Notes: generated from the sequence alone by a model not told the origin. A stretch of DNA of 64,000 bases from Alitta virens (GCA_932294295.1 OW028585.1:15656771-15720770), one strand, 5' to 3'. Counted from the stretch's first letter, positions 9,204 to 21,616 are shown. Numbers and translations are program-made.

Positions 9204-11519
9204 TTAAATCTTTTCCCACAAATATTGCAGATGTAAGGTTTTTGTTCTGCTGTGTATTATCATGTGTTTGGTCAGGTAACTTTGCCTGTTGAATCCTTTC
9301 CCACAGAGATTGCATGTGTAAGTTCTCTCACTGGAGTGTAACGTCATGTGGTAGGTCAGCGTGCTTTGCATTGTAAATCCTTTTTTACAGACATTGCAAG
9401 TATAAGGTCTCTCTCCACTGTGTATTCTCATGTGTGTGGTCAGCCTACCTTGCCTGTTAAATGCTTTCCCACAGTCATTGCAGGTGTAAGGTCTCTCTCC
9501 ACTGTGTATCATCATGTGTCTGGTCAGGGAACCTTGCTGTGTAAATCCTTTCCCACAGGCATTGCAGGTGTAAGGTCTCTCTCCACTGTGTATCATCATG
9601 TGTTTGGTCAGGTGGCCTTGCTGTGTAAATCCTTTCCCACAGACACTGCACATGTAAGGTTTCTCTCCACTGTGTATCCTCATATGTCTGGTCAGGGTAT
9701 CGTGCCTGTTAAACCCTTTCCCGCAGACCTTGCAAGCGTAAGGTCTCTCTCCACTGTGTATCATCATGTGTTTGGTCAGACTTTCTTTCCAGTAAAATCC
9801 TTTCCCACAGTCATTACAAGTATAAGGTTGCTCTGCACTGTGTATCATTATGTGTTTGGTTAGGTTTTCTTCCCTGTTAAATCCTTTCCCACAGGCATTG
9901 CAAGTGTAAGGTTTCTCTCCACTGTGTATCCTCATGTGTCTGGTCAGGGTATCGTGCCCGTTAAACCCTTTCCCGCAGACATTGCAAGTGTAAGGTCTCT
10001 CCAAACTGTGTATCCTGATGTGTTTAGTTAAGTCCCTTTGCTTTGTAAATCCTTTTCCACAGACACTGCACATGTAAGGTTTCTCTCCACTGTGTATCCC
10101 CATGTGTGTGGTCAGGTTATCTTGCCTGTTAAATCCTTTTCCACAAGTATTGCAAATGTAAGGCTTCTCTCCACTGTGTATTCTGATGTGTTTGGTCAGA
10201 TTGCCTTTTTCTATAAATCCTTTCTCACAGACATTGCAAGTGTAAGGTCTCTCTCCACTGTGTATTCTCATGTGTTTGGTCAGGTCATCTTGCTTTATAT
10301 ATCCTTTCCCGCAGACACTGCACAGGTAAGGTTTCTCTAAACTGTGTATCCCCATGTGTCTGGTCAGGTTATGGTGCCTGGTAAATCCTTTCCCACAGTC
10401 ATTGCAAGTATAAGGTTTCTCTCCACTGTGTATCCTCATATGAGAGGTCAGTGAACCTGACACAGTAAATCTTTTCCCACAGACACTGCACATGTAAGGT
10501 TTCTCTCCACTGTGTATCCCCATGTGATTGGTCAGGTTATCTTGCCTGTTAAATCCTTTTCCACAAGCATTGCAAGTGTAAGGCTTCTCTCCACTGTGTA
10601 TTCTGATGTGTTTGGTCAGAGTGCTTTTTTCTAAAAATCCTTTCTCACAGACATTGCAAGTGTAAGGTTTCTCTCCACTGTGTATCCTTATGTGTGTTGT
10701 CAGGTGACTTTTCTGCTTGAATCCTTTCCTGCAGACACTGCACATGTAAGGTCTCTCTCCACTGTGTGTGCTTGTGTGTGTGGTCAGTGTACATTGTTTG
10801 TTAAATCCTTTCCCACAGATGTTGCAAGTGTAAGGTCTCTCTTCACTGTGTATCATCATGTGTTTGGTCAGGTTGCCTTGCTGCGTAAATCCTTTCCCAC
10901 AGACATTGCAAGTGTAAGGTCTCTCTCCACTGTGTATCCTTATGTGTGTTGTCAGGTGAATTTTCTGTTTAAATCCTTTTCCACAGACACTGCACATGTA
11001 AGGTTTCTCTCCACTGTGTATCGTCATGTGTCTGGTCAGGCTATCGTGCCTGGTAAACCTTTTCCCACAGACATTGCAAGTGTAAGTATCTCCGCTGTGT
11101 ATTTTCATGTGTAAAGTCTGCTGTTTGGCTTTTCTAAATTTCTTCCCACAAACACTGCACATGTAAGGCATATATCCAGAGTGTTTTTTCAAATGTGAAA
11201 TCATAATAAGCTTTTGCGCAAATCCTTCCTCACAAATGTCACACTTATACCTTTTTTCACTACATGTTGCATTACTGTCGATCTGCCCATTTTCACATGT
11301 AGTATTCGGTGTTCTATTTCCCAACTGACAGTCATCACTGTTCGTGTCAACCATATCCCTTCCTTGTTCCAAATTTTGATTGCATTCTGAACCTGTGCTA
11401 ATGTCACTTTCTGTTGCACGACTAACTTCAGAATGTTTTTCCTCGGTAACATCATGCTGCAAGGTGGTTTCACCACTCTTTTCAAATATGTCTTCAAATG
11501 AATAGTTGATTAATGACAT
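9204..11519 (-). CDS. ZF2: alpha-type 24-finger C2H2 zinc-finger protein
   Basis: A 771-residue predicted sequence-specific DNA-binding protein, expected in the nucleus. Residues 3-17 carry the family motif ([15 protein letters not shown]) and residues 18-92 are polar and acidic. Twenty-four C2H2 fingers follow from residue 93 to 757. Finger 2 is odd: the usual helix Leu is Gln (RKAKQQTLH), and its linker is one residue short. Scaffolds are almost invariant while helix contact residues vary (TRHDS, KQKIH, TQQGN, NRQDN, TVSGS, IKQDD). The last 14 residues come from a one-base insertion shared with ZF4 that puts the next finger out of frame. The start ATG lies about 80 bp inside the exon that begins after the acceptor at 11603-11605. 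Closest relative is ZF4. Confidence 0.95.
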   Translation of the reverse strand: MSLINYSFEDIFEKSGETTLQHDVTEEKHSEVSRATESDISTGSECNQNLEQGRDMVDTNSDDCQLGNRTPNTTCENGQIDSNATCSEKRYKCDICEEGFAQKLIMISHLKKHSGYMPYMCSVCGKKFRKAKQQTLHMKIHSGDTYTCNVCGKRFTRHDSLTRHMTIHSGEKPYMCSVCGKGFKQKIHLTTHIRIHSGERPYTCNVCGKGFTQQGNLTKHMMIHSEERPYTCNICGKGFNKQCTLTTHTSTHSGERPYMCSVCRKGFKQKSHLTTHIRIHSGEKPYTCNVCEKGFLEKSTLTKHIRIHSGEKPYTCNACGKGFNRQDNLTNHMGIHSGEKPYMCSVCGKRFTVSGSLTSHMRIHSGEKPYTCNDCGKGFTRHHNLTRHMGIHSLEKPYLCSVCGKGYIKQDDLTKHMRIHSGERPYTCNVCEKGFIEKGNLTKHIRIHSGEKPYICNTCGKGFNRQDNLTTHMGIHSGEKPYMCSVCGKGFTKQRDLTKHIRIHSLERPYTCNVCGKGFNGHDTLTRHMRIHSGEKPYTCNACGKGFNREENLTKHIMIHSAEQPYTCNDCGKGFYWKESLTKHMMIHSGERPYACKVCGKGFNRHDTLTRHMRIHSGEKPYMCSVCGKGFTQQGHLTKHMMIHSGERPYTCNACGKGFTQQGSLTRHMMIHSGERPYTCNDCGKAFNRQGRLTTHMRIHSGERPYTCNVCKKGFTMQSTLTYHMTLHSSERTYTCNLCGKGFNRQSYLTKHMIIHSRTKTLHLQYLWEKI

Positions 11520-12068
11520 TGCGTTGCTATTTCCTCATGTATACATGTATTGCTATATATATTTAATTTCCTCTGGCTGAGAGTAACAAAGGATATTGCT
11601 CTCTGAAATGAAAAAAAAGTATTTAATTAGATTCAGGTCAGCTGAGCAGAATTAATGTAAATGACAATGTACCCATGCTTTGCATTGACCTAGATTTAAA
11701 TTAATTTAAAGGGCAGAACAGGATGACTTCACCACTGCATATTGTCAGTATACCGATTGTCTGTTTGCAGGGCCTTGGGTAATGCAGCTGCATCAGGCAC
11801 CGCACCTATATAAGCCCCATGCTATGACAATCTTCACCAGGGATATATATATATATATACATATTACTATTTACTGAGTCGAGCATGCTAGGACTGGCGC
11901 ATCTGTATTGTCTGTCCAGGCAGTTGCTTGCAATCACCTAAAATAAACACTTCCCCTTAAGGTGGTGGAATTCTGATCATTCCATCCCTGGCCCAGGCAT
12001 ACTTCACAAGCTATAGCCCAGGTAAATGTAATTGCATAGGATGTTTACTTTGCAGTGCCTTGTGATAA

Positions 12069-12106
12069 GATAGATATATAGATAGATAGTTAGATAGAGA
12101 GATAGG

Positions 12107-12149
<43 letters not shown>

Positions 12150-12346
12150 GTAAATAGATAGATAGATAGATACATAGATACATAGATAGATAGATATAGA
12201 GATTGCAGCCCTCTATGGCAAGTTCTTGCTGCTATCGAGGGTTGATTGATGAGGTGAGAGAGATGAGGAGTCCACCCATGTTACACATTTACCCCATGGG
12301 TGGGATCTTTTACTTGCCTCAGCAATGAGTACAAGGGACTGCCAAT
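12069..12346 (-). mobile_element. Truncated tRNA-type SINE with (GATA)n tail in the ZF2 intron
   Basis: The body (from the GCAGCCCTCTATGG phrase to the TTTACTTGCCTCAG phrase) matches the full-length SINE at 55461-55749, but the tRNA-like head is missing. The 12069-12200 microsatellite of TAGA/GATA units with a few TAGG and TACA variants is its 3' tail, read on the minus strand. Units B and C carry the same truncated copy. Confidence 0.75.
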
Positions 12347-13748
12347 GTGGATGACGGGGGACAGGTGCAGGATAATCTTGCTAGGGTTTACTAATACTAC
12401 TAACAGATGGAGAGCATCATATGGTAGATTGTACTGAGTACAATCCAATTTAAAAACAATAAAGCTTACAATTACAATAGTGTCTTTCGTATATAGATTT
12501 GAAAAAATAATCCCCATAAGGCACAACTACACTATTTTAGACATATTCTGGGAAAGTTGTAGGTATGTAGGTGTAGTAGTGCAAATTTTCTGCTCGGAAA
12601 ACAAAAACTAAACAGTTTTGTTTTAAAATATTATATATATAGCTTTTATTGACACTTTTTTATATCAGAAAAGATACATATGTCACATATCTACTCACTA
12701 CGTCTATCTAAAACTACATCTACAGAAATATGATATACAAGTTCTCATTATTTTATACATAATATACAGCTTAACGTTCAAGGTCCCAGTTGCCATAATT
12801 TGATGTTTTCTGGGGTGAGTCCTGCTCTTAGACATTCAGTATTAAAGAAATAATATATAAGTACATAAAAGATAGAAAATAAATCACAGATCAAATCACA
12901 AATACTGATTACAATATCAATATTAGATTAAAATTTTACAAAAATATATACAAATACTGATCATAATATCACAATAAGATTCAAATTTACACAAAATGAT
13001 AAGAATGTTCACATGTATAAAAAATACAAAAATACCAGGCAACATTGCACTGACCTTGGCATTTGACTAATCTAATTTGTGTTGACAGTCATGTCATATT
13101 ATGTTCTTTGCTACATTTCAAAAAACATGGTACTGTATGTTTACAATGACATCTATACACTTTTGAGAAATAAAGTGTTTAGAAATGTATGTTTTAAAAT
13201 TTGACAACTTTATATATATTGTCATCCTCCTTGTGTGTAAGACATCATAATTTTGAAAATACCCTAAATAATTAGCAAAGAAATATGTTAATTTGCCCTT
13301 TTGTAAACTATCAATATCAATTAGTATATGTGCAATAACGCATTGTAAAATTGAACGCAATACTGTTATCGATATTAAAGTATATATGCGATAGTGCATT
13401 GTAAAATTGTATGCAATAATTTTATCTTTGTTTGTCCTCATAAATCTGTTTACAGCTCTACAGTCAAAATTTTACACTTAAGCCAATATTCAAAGTTGAA
13501 TTTTCTCAAATTTGCTGAGGGCATGCCAATGGGGCAGCCTATGTTTTCAAGTTTCAACAATAATTCTCTTTGAAAATTGTTTGCTGAGGTTTAAAAAATA
13601 CACGGCCTTTGCCAAGAGTTTATGAGTTACTCTTTTACCAATATATAGAGTCAATGCATGTATCTCTCCTTAATCTTGCAAGCTCACATTGCTACCACAT
13701 ATATAGGCAGGGTTATTGTTTACAATTACCAAGAAAAGAATTACTCAC

Positions 13749-13873
13749 ATGAATATCTCAATTCTGCTTCTCTTTGCCAGCCCTTTGTCTCACAGGCCTA
13801 ATTGGCAGGTTTCTGACAAATCCTTAAGACCTCCATGTGTGTTAGATCATTTTATCACATGGATAAACTAAGA
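13749..13873 (-). other. Putative non-coding exon 1 of ZF2
   Basis: The GTGAGT donor is at 13748-13743 on the minus strand. The intron would run to the acceptor at 11605-11603 (about 2.15 kb) and contains the SINE and AT-rich sequence. The 5' end is assumed from the TATA position. Confidence 0.4.
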
Positions 13874-13899
13874 CATACTCATAACGTTGCTCACTGACC

Positions 13900-13942
13900 T
13901 ATATAGCAGGTGATGCTGGTGTTGCTTGGTTGCCATGGTATC
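13900..13942 (-). promoter_or_regulatory. X-box/TATA block upstream of ZF2
   Basis: GATACCATGGCAAC (13942-13929) and TATATA (13905-13900) with the family-wide 23-bp spacer, oriented toward ZF2. One X-box half-site has decayed (GATACC instead of GTTGCC). Confidence 0.55.
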
Positions 13943-16900
13943 AGCCCAAGCAAAATAGCACTTGGCTGTACACCTATACATTGCAAGCATCTCACACTAA
14001 AGCCAGATTATTGTACCATTAGTTAATGTGAGCAATGTGGCCAGCTTAGGTCATAGCTGACTGATTCCATGTCAGAATATTCCTTATTATAAACTACTTT
14101 ATGAATTCAGGTCACAAATAAAAAGTTATTGATAATAATAATAAGGGATTGAAAAAGATGTGTACTGAAGCAATACTGTGAAATATTTGATAATAAAAGT
14201 AAAACAGTCATTGAGCATTATGAAAACCATAACAAGTACGAATGAACAGCAAAAGACTTAAAAGATAAAAAAAAGAAAGATGACATTTAAGATTTTAAAA
14301 ATAATGTGTGTCAATAAAGTGCTTTCTTTTATGCCTTCTATGTAAATATTCAAGCTGTGATATATAGTTACTAGTCATAATAAATATTTACTCACTTATT
14401 TACTGTTCTACTTACTCATGTATTTACTTACTTACTAAATACATAATGGAATTGCAATCTTTTATTACAAACTATCATCAATCATTCCTGATTACAAATT
14501 CGAACAAATGTCCAACACTGATCCTTAGTACATTATTTTATTGTATTCAGAACATCCCTTTAATATGTTCAGTGGGCTTAATTACAATGCAGCCCTTCAT
14601 GATATTAATCAGCCCCATAGCCGGTTATTTGTCCATCGCCTGTTTTCCTTATAAGGCAACACTACTCAGCATTAAAGATTATACCTCACAAAACTATAAA
14701 TTATACTCCGCATAAATATATTACAAATTAATAACCAATAAAAACAAAGAAGGTGTGCATACAAACAAACACTTATGGAATTTCTTTAATTAACATTTAT
14801 TCATAATGAAAAAACTACATCATCAGTATGATAGTGAGAAAAACAAAGTGATGCTTGTTTGTTTATCCTCCAGGGTTCAGTGACCATGCCATGTGCTCGG
14901 CATTCAGCCTGCCCCTCCTACAAGTGTAATAGACTTGCCCTACTAAGGGTGTGTAACGTCACATAGCAAGACTAGATGTGTTGGGCGAGTCCATTCCAAA
15001 TTCTACAACGGGGACGCGGCACTCAGGCCTCTTTAAGTTTATAGGAGTCAGACCGATTCCTTTGCAGTCGGATTTTGAGAGTCTGAGTGAAATTTAGGGA
15101 GTATCGGACTAACGGACTCACGTCGTTTTTGAACCCTGATCATGGCATAAGAATTCAATGTTGAACCACAGAGCTCAAACTGTGTTGACGTTTTAAATCG
15201 GGTAAATATATTGCTCCATTTGCTCATAACAACTAAGATTACGTGAAAATGATATTTTATAGATAAATCTACTGTAAGTGTTAAATGGACAAAACTACAT
15301 ACAGGAGTAGGCACAGCATTTACAATGTGAAGTATAGGGAGTGGCGCTTCTTTGTATTTTCTTTGTTCATAGCCCATGACAACCCATGTTAACCCAATGG
15401 AAACTTTAAAAATTCTCCATAAATCACAGAAAAACGTATTGCTCTCAAACTCTGTAAAATTGTAGTTAACTGTTAACATCTTAATCTTTTCCTGGAACAA
15501 AAAGCACCCAAACGGGTTCCACGTTTTATTACCAAAAATTGTGTTGTTTAGGCCCCTTTGAAGGCATTTTCAGGCCTTATCGCATGACAGAGCATGTTTT
15601 TCTCCCTGATAATGGTGTTTTTCCCTGGGTCATATTGATCTGAGGACCATAAAATTAAAGGCTGGGAGGGATGTATTAAATTTTAGAGGGATGTATGAAA
15701 TTCAGTCAATCAGAGACAAGAACAACAGGGATGTATGACAAGCAGCAGGAATGTATGGATTTTGACCAATGAGCAACAAATAAACAGGGATGATATTGAT
15801 TTCCAACAATCAGCAACAATTTCAGGGACACACCTTGAAATCAATGCATTCCGTGCTGTATTGGCCCCAAATTTGGATCTTCAGCATGTCATGAACATCA
15901 CCAGTTCAGTCTACATTTTGCGTATTAATCAAATTAAGCAAAGTTTCCAGGCTCCTAAAACTAGCGAGAAATATGTTTTTCTTGGTAATGACTAATTTCA
16001 TAGCAATATTGGTCTTGGAAATTAAATTATTCTGTTGAGCTGTTTGTTAGTGGCCTGTAGCAATGTCATCACTCAAGTATAATGTCCTGTGAATTTGAGG
16101 CCATTTGAACAATATCACCAGTGGCTCAAAGGTGACGTTTATTTGACCTCATAATTAAGCTTCCTGGGCTAAAAAAAGGTTCTGCAGTCGGGGGCCTGAT
16201 AGGCATTTAACCTCTGTCTTGTTTGTTCAAAATTTATGAAACTGCAGGGTTTTATTACTGACATATAGTGTGACAATTGTGTACACAGTTTTATCTGAAA
16301 AAAATACTTAAGTATGCCCAAAAGTTATTGTTGTACTAGAGCATGTCATGCACTTGCCCGAAATCACTGACCCAGAATTTCGTTCGCTAGTTTTAGTTCC
16401 TGAATTGGACGCCGTATGTGTCCCAATCCAGCCTAATACACCGAGCGGACAAAATGAGAGTCAGTTATTTCGGGTCAGCCATGCATAAGCAGACCATCAC
16501 AATGGGCGTCTATAATTTATTTTATTCTATGTCTAGCCATATATCAGCCATGATAACACAAAATTGTCTTATGCAGGTCAAAAGTTATTTCCCCTCTAAC
16601 CTTGCATTTTCCCTTTCATCTTATATTTTCCATAGGGAAATGTAACTTTTGCTAGGCAATCAGGCAGTGGGCATCGCATAAAACAACATCAAAAATAACA
16701 ATTTTCATTTTCTATGGGCTAACTATTGTTATTATCACTTTGCAAGGCTCTTACCTAGTAAATAGCTTAATTTTGAGGGCAGCTGTTGGCAGGGGGCCAA
16801 TATTGAATAGCTGCCCGGATTTAATACATCATTATTGAACAATAGTGTCATGCATGCTAGGACTGGTGCATCTGCAAGCTGCTTGCAGCGCCTCCACTCC

Positions 16901-17580
16901 TCCGTCATTACACCCTGACTTGCACCCCCCCTTGTGAGCAAGTTGGTGCATCTGTATTGTCTGTTCAGGCATACACCCCAACATTATCATATTATATTAT
17001 ATATAATATCCAATTACTGAAAGTGAACTTATATTTATCATAAGAAATTTTAACTAAAGTAGTCCAGGGTGGAATAATTCATCTCTAAGCCATAAAATTT
17101 ATATAAAATCACTTTATTGCATTAAATACCTTTGTGTCAAATTCATTAAGTCAAGGTGTGTCCTAAATGAATTAAAAAAGGAAAGTTAGTATAATTCTGT
17201 AATAGTTAATGGCCACACACTTATTAGATACTATTGACCAATATTAATCTTACCAACCTTTTCAAAATAAATTGAAAAAATAATGTTTATCATTTAATGT
17301 GATTTATAAAGCTTTATGAAATCTTATATAATTTATTGGGTTTTAGAGAAGGTCATGCAACAAATTAAACTCTAACTTGCTCAGTAGATAATTTAATTTT
17401 AAAAATAATGCCAAAGTGCACTGCAGGCTGCAGGCTGTAGTTTTCATTTCTCGTGACAGAATGGTTGCATGAGGATCTGCCCAACTGCTCTATATATATA
17501 TGGCCCCCCCCCCCCCCTTGATCCGCCAGTGGGTAGACCGTGTTGGTGTACATAATGAGACAATGGTCTGACAAGAAAAG
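13943..17580. repeat. Alpha-beta spacer, unit A
   Basis: About 3.6 kb without a credible gene. It contains short TTAC-rich repeats near 14390-14440, a minus-strand open frame at 15048-15500 that is not preserved intact in units B or C, the AGGGATGTATG repeat array (15666-15829), and a 14-base poly-C run (17504-17517) beside the beta 3' end. The same order is seen in units B and C and partly in D. Confidence 0.6.
15666..15829. repeat. Degenerate repeats of AGGGATGTATG with CCAAT-like words
   Basis: Five imperfect units of 20-40 bp start with AGGGATGTAT or a close variant. They are separated by CAATCAG or CCAATGAG words. The array recurs at 31027-31190, 46936-47099 and 56948-57108. No function can be assigned. 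Confidence 0.6.
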
Positions 17581-17710
17581 TGTTTGGACAGATCACAAAA
17601 GCATTTCAAGTTTGTCACAGACATAATAAGGTCTCTCTCCGCTACCTGTCTTCTTGTGTTTGTCAAATGACCTAGCTATGCAAATCCCTTCTCATGTTGC
17701 AAATGAAAGA
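17581..17710 (-). pseudogene. Decayed fingers downstream of ZF3
   Basis: After the stop, the frame reads a remnant of one more finger (SFICNMRRDLHS) and then linker-like words (ERPYYVCDKLEML) with further stops. The equivalent sequence follows ZF5 and ZF7. Confidence 0.6.
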
Positions 17711-19426
17711 TCATTCTACACTGTGTGTCCTGATGTGTGTTGACAGGTTTCCTGGCTGTGTAAATCCTTTCCCACAAACATTGCCAGTGTAAGGTCTCTC
17801 CCCACTGTGTGTCCTCATGTGGGTGGACAGACTACCTTGCTGTGTAAATCCTTTCCCACAAACATTACAAGTGTAAGGGTTCTCTCCAGTGTGTACACTA
17901 ATGTGTGTGGTCAGGTAACCTTTGTGTATAAATTCTTTCCCGCAGGCATTGCAAGTGTAAGATTTCTTTCCACGGTGTGTTCTCATGTGTGTGGTCAGCC
18001 TACCTTTCCTGCTAAATTGTTTTCCACAGATATTGCAAATAAAAGGTTTCTCTCTACTGTGTATCATAAAGTGTTGGATAAGGGTACTTTGTTGTGTAAA
18101 TCCCTTCCAACAAACACTACAAGTATAAGGTCTCTCTCCACTGTGTATTCTCATATGTGTGGTCAGGGAACCTTGCCTGTTAAATGCTTTCCCACAGGCA
18201 TTGCAGGTGTAAGGTCTCTCTCCACTGTGTATCCTCATGTGTATTGTCAGGGAACGTTGCCGTGTATATCCCTTCCCACACACACTGCACATATAAGGTC
18301 TCTCTCCACTGTGCATCCTCATGTGTTTGGTCAGTATATTTTGCCTGTTATATCCTTTCCCACAGACATTGCAAGTGTAAGGTCTCTCTCTACTGTGTGT
18401 CATCATGTGCATTGCCAGGGAATCTTTCCTGTTAAATGCTTTCCCACAGGCATTGCAGGTGTAAGGTCTCTCTCCACTGTGTATTCTCATATGTCCAGTC
18501 AGGTTACTTTGCTGTGTAAATCCTTTCCCACAGACTTTACAAGTGTAAGGTTTCTCTCCACTGTGTATCCTCATGTGTGTGGTCAGGTCACCTTGCTGTG
18601 TAAATCTGTTCCCACATACATTGCAAGTGTAAGGTTTCTCTTCATTGTGTATCCTCATGTGTGTGGTCAGGTGACTTTGCACTGTAAATCCTTTCCCACA
18701 GGTATTGCAAGTGTAAGGTTTCTCTCCACTGTGTATCCTCATGTGTGTGGTAAGGTTACTTTGCTGTGTAAATCCTTTCCCACAGGCATTGCAGGTGTAA
18801 GGTCTCTCTCCACTGTGTATCCTCATGTGTGTGGTCAGGTTACTTTGCACTGTAAATCCGTTCCCACAGATATTGCAGGTGTAAGGTTTCTCTCCACTGT
18901 GTATCCTCATGTGTCTGGTCAGGTTACTTTGCTGTGTAAATCCATTTCCACAGGCATTGCAGGTGTAAGGTCTCTCTCCACTGTGTATCCTCATGTGTGT
19001 GGTCAGGTGACATTGGTGAGTAAATCCTTTCCCACAGACATTGCAATTGTAAGCATCTCCACTGTGTATTTTCATGTGTGAAGTACGCTGTTTGGCTTTG
19101 CTAAATTTCTTACCACAAACACTGCACATGTAAGGCATATCTCCACAGTGTTTTCTCAAATGTGAAATCAGACTATGCTTTCTTGCAAATCCTTTTTCAC
19201 AAATGTCATATTTATACATTTTTCCACCACATGTTGCATTATTGCCAATCTTGCCATTTTCATTTGTGGTATTTGGTGATCTATTTCGCACCTGACAGTC
19301 ATTATTATTTGTTTCATCCATATTCTTTCCTTGTCCACAATGGTTGTGTTTGAAACCTGTCTTGATGTCACTTTCTGTCACGTGACTAATTTTAGAATGT
19401 TTCTCCTCTGTAAAATCATGCTGCAA
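17711..19426 (-). CDS. ZF3: beta-type 18-finger C2H2 zinc-finger protein
   Basis: 571 residues from the first in-frame ATG ([11 protein letters not shown]). The spacer covers residues 1-73. Finger 1 has lost its first Cys (YDIC) and finger 18 has Gly for its first Cys, leaving 16 good fingers between. Finger 2 again has the unusual SKAKQRTSH helix. Several fingers share TQQSN or TVQSN helices, and later ones diverge (NRKDS, NRQNI, TRQRS, SRKGR, IHKGY). The upstream 19 codons continue in frame with the family motif, but the family ATG is CTG here, so this ATG start would delete the motif. The exon acceptor is at 19569-19567. ZF5 is the duplicate, lacking one finger. Confidence 0.92.
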   Translation of the reverse strand: MQHDFTEEKHSKISHVTESDIKTGFKHNHCGQGKNMDETNNNDCQVRNRSPNTTNENGKIGNNATCGGKMYKYDICEKGFARKHSLISHLRKHCGDMPYMCSVCGKKFSKAKQRTSHMKIHSGDAYNCNVCGKGFTHQCHLTTHMRIHSGERPYTCNACGNGFTQQSNLTRHMRIHSGEKPYTCNICGNGFTVQSNLTTHMRIHSGERPYTCNACGKGFTQQSNLTTHMRIHSGEKPYTCNTCGKGFTVQSHLTTHMRIHNEEKPYTCNVCGNRFTQQGDLTTHMRIHSGEKPYTCKVCGKGFTQQSNLTGHMRIHSGERPYTCNACGKAFNRKDSLAMHMMTHSRERPYTCNVCGKGYNRQNILTKHMRMHSGERPYMCSVCGKGYTRQRSLTIHMRIHSGERPYTCNACGKAFNRQGSLTTHMRIHSGERPYTCSVCWKGFTQQSTLIQHFMIHSREKPFICNICGKQFSRKGRLTTHMRTHRGKKSYTCNACGKEFIHKGYLTTHISVHTGENPYTCNVCGKGFTQQGSLSTHMRTHSGERPYTGNVCGKGFTQPGNLSTHIRTHSVE

Positions 19427-19483
19427 GGTGGTTTCACCACTCTTTTCAAGTATGTCTTCAAATGAATAGTTGATTACTGCCAG
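19427..19483 (-). CDS. In-frame N-terminal extension of ZF3 with CTG in place of the family ATG
   Basis: Nineteen codons read [19 protein letters not shown] and join ZF3 without a stop. In the other genes the first codon is ATG; here and in ZF5 it is CTG, with G at -3 and G at +4, a favourable context for near-cognate initiation. The motif is nearly intact, which argues that it may still be translated. Confidence 0.5.
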
Positions 19484-20304
19484 TGCTTTGCTATTTCATT
19501 ATGTGTACATGTATTGCTATACACATTTAATTTCCTCTGGGTGGGAGTACCACAGGATCTTGCTCTCTGCAATGAAAAAAAGAGTATTCAATTAGATTCA
19601 GGTCAGCTGAGCAGAATTTATGTCGAACAAGATTGAAATGCATTGAAAAGACAGAACAGGCTGACCTCACCACTGCATGTTTTCAGTATACCGATTGTCT
19701 GTTTGCATGGCCGGTTCTAGTCTTAGGCAAAATAGCTGCATTAGGCCTTGTGCCTACATAAGCCCCATGCTATGACAATCTTCACCAGGTATGATTTATA
19801 GTGACGTGCATGCTAGGACTGGCACATCTGTATGGTCTGTTCAGGCAGTTGCTTGCAACCGCTTAAGATAAACACTGGTTGGCTCCACCAAAGGTGGTGG
19901 GATTCGGATCATTCCATCCCTGGTCCAGTAAAATATCCAATTCATACAACCTTCAAGCATTGCTTTTATGTATGGACCCAGGCAACTTACATAATATAAT
20001 TATATTTATTTGGTATATTGTAACCTTGTATTGCAAATATGACTGTAATTGCCAAAAAATTTAATATATATAATAAATTCAAAAATTCAAATTCAATCCA
20101 TGGGTTGAATGTGTGACATGGTGTGCAGGGGCATTTTTGATGATAATTGGCAGGTGCTGGTGATAATCAGCACATGTTAATTGCATGTAAGAAGGGTGTG
20201 GCATATGGTTAAGAAGCAGTGTCACATGTGTGCCATTGTGGTTTTCCAATATATGTCCCAATATAGTGGACTCCCAAGTCTTATCATCATAAATCATTAT
20301 GCCT

Positions 20305-20325
20305 CTGGCAGCTGGGGGGGGGGGG
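20305..20325. repeat. Poly-G run in the ZF3 intron
   Basis: An uninterrupted G run lies inside GCAGCTGGGG...GGCATCAGTGGG. In ZF5 the equivalent is only CAGCTGGGGGCATC, so the run expanded in unit A after duplication. Confidence 0.6.
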
Positions 20326-21435
20326 GCATCAGTGGGCAGGGCCTTTCGACATGCAGGGCTCAACGCAGCTGCCTTGGTTGTGTTGCCCTAGGAATGGCCC
20401 AGCTGAAAGATGGTCATGATATAAGCAAAGTAAATAAGCTTAAGCCAAGCAGTGCACAACAATATATGAGTTTATTCAGGAATAATACATGATCGACAGG
20501 TTCGCCTATCCTTTGGAGAGGACGGACGACCACCTATTGCTCCACACCCCATTTCATAAAATGCCAAAAAATATATTGACCATATATATTTATAGATACA
20601 TAAACATACGGTGCATAAGCAAACCTTCTGCTAATGCCCACATAGTGCATATGTATGAGCCCTATCAATGAATGGAGTTTTCCTGAGGTCTGCTAAGTTA
20701 TCATGAATATAGCTTTGAACCTTGGGTCTTTTAAACCATCGACCCACCTGACATATAAAATAAACATATCTTGGCAAAGGTGTAGGCATGTAAGTGCAGT
20801 AGTGCCCATGTTCTGCTACGGAAACAAAAACCGAACATTTTTGTTTTATAATATTATGTTGTTTGCTACATGCCATAAACATGGTACTGTATGTTTACAA
20901 TGACATCCATACACTTTTGAGAAATAAAGTGTATAGATATGTTTTAAAATTTGATACGTTCATTGTCATAATCGTTGTATAAAATGGCATCATAATTTTG
21001 GAAATATACCTAAACAATTGGCAAAAAATATGATAACTTGCCCTTTTGTAAACTATCAATATTAATTAGTATATATGCAATTGTGTTGTAAAATTGTATG
21101 CAATATTTTTATCTTTGTTTGCCCTCGTGAATCTGTTTACAGGTCTACAGTCAACATTTTACACTTAAGCAAATATTCATTGTTTAATTTTCTCACATTT
21201 TCTGAGGGTATGCCACTGGAGCAGCCTATGTTTTGAAGTTATAACCATAATTCTCTTCGAAAATTGTTTGCTGAAGGTTAAAAAATACATGGCCTTTACC
21301 AATAGTTTATGAGTTGTTCTTTTATCATGTATAGAGTCAATGCATGTATCTCTCCTCATATCTTGCAAGCTCACACTGGCACCACATACATAGGCAGGGT
21401 TGTTGTTTACAATTACCATGAACAGAATTACTCAC

Positions 21436-21548
21436 ATGGATCTGAATTCCACTTCTCTTTGTCAGCCCTTGAGTCTCCAAACCTAATTAGCAGTTTGATC
21501 TATATGACCAAATGTGTTGGATAGTCCTATTCTGTTAATAAACTAGAC
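21436..21548 (-). other. Putative non-coding exon 1 of ZF3
   Basis: The GTGAGT donor is at 21435-21430 (minus), and the intron ends at the acceptor 19569-19567 (about 1.87 kb). The intron holds a plus-oriented SINE-body remnant near 20090-20140 and AT-rich filler. Confidence 0.4.
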
Positions 21549-21573
21549 TTGGTCATTACATTGCTCACTGACC

Positions 21574-21616
21574 TATATAGCAGGTGATGCTGGTGTTGCT
21601 TGGTTGCCATGGTATC
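21574..21616 (-). promoter_or_regulatory. X-box/TATA block upstream of ZF3
   Basis: GATACCATGGCAAC (21616-21603), a 23-bp spacer, then TATATA (21579-21574), oriented toward ZF3. Confidence 0.55.

Noticed and set aside
12069..12200. Short regularly spaced repeats considered as CRISPR-like
   Set aside because: A 4-bp microsatellite with no spacers; it is the SINE tail in a eukaryotic intron.
15048..15500. Minus-strand frame of 150 residues repeated in units B and C
   Set aside because: It is shared because the DNA is duplicated. The C-terminus changes by frameshift in B and an insertion breaks it in C, and no known domain is seen.
17807..19081. Long plus-strand open frame of 424 residues ([36 protein letters not shown] repeats), with similar ones at 4575, 9348, 24637, 33184, 41286 and 49250
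   Set aside because: These are the exact antisense of the C2H2 arrays. The 84-bp repeat happens to be free of stops in one opposite frame, and the repeat unit follows the finger unit. No independent start or domain is visible.
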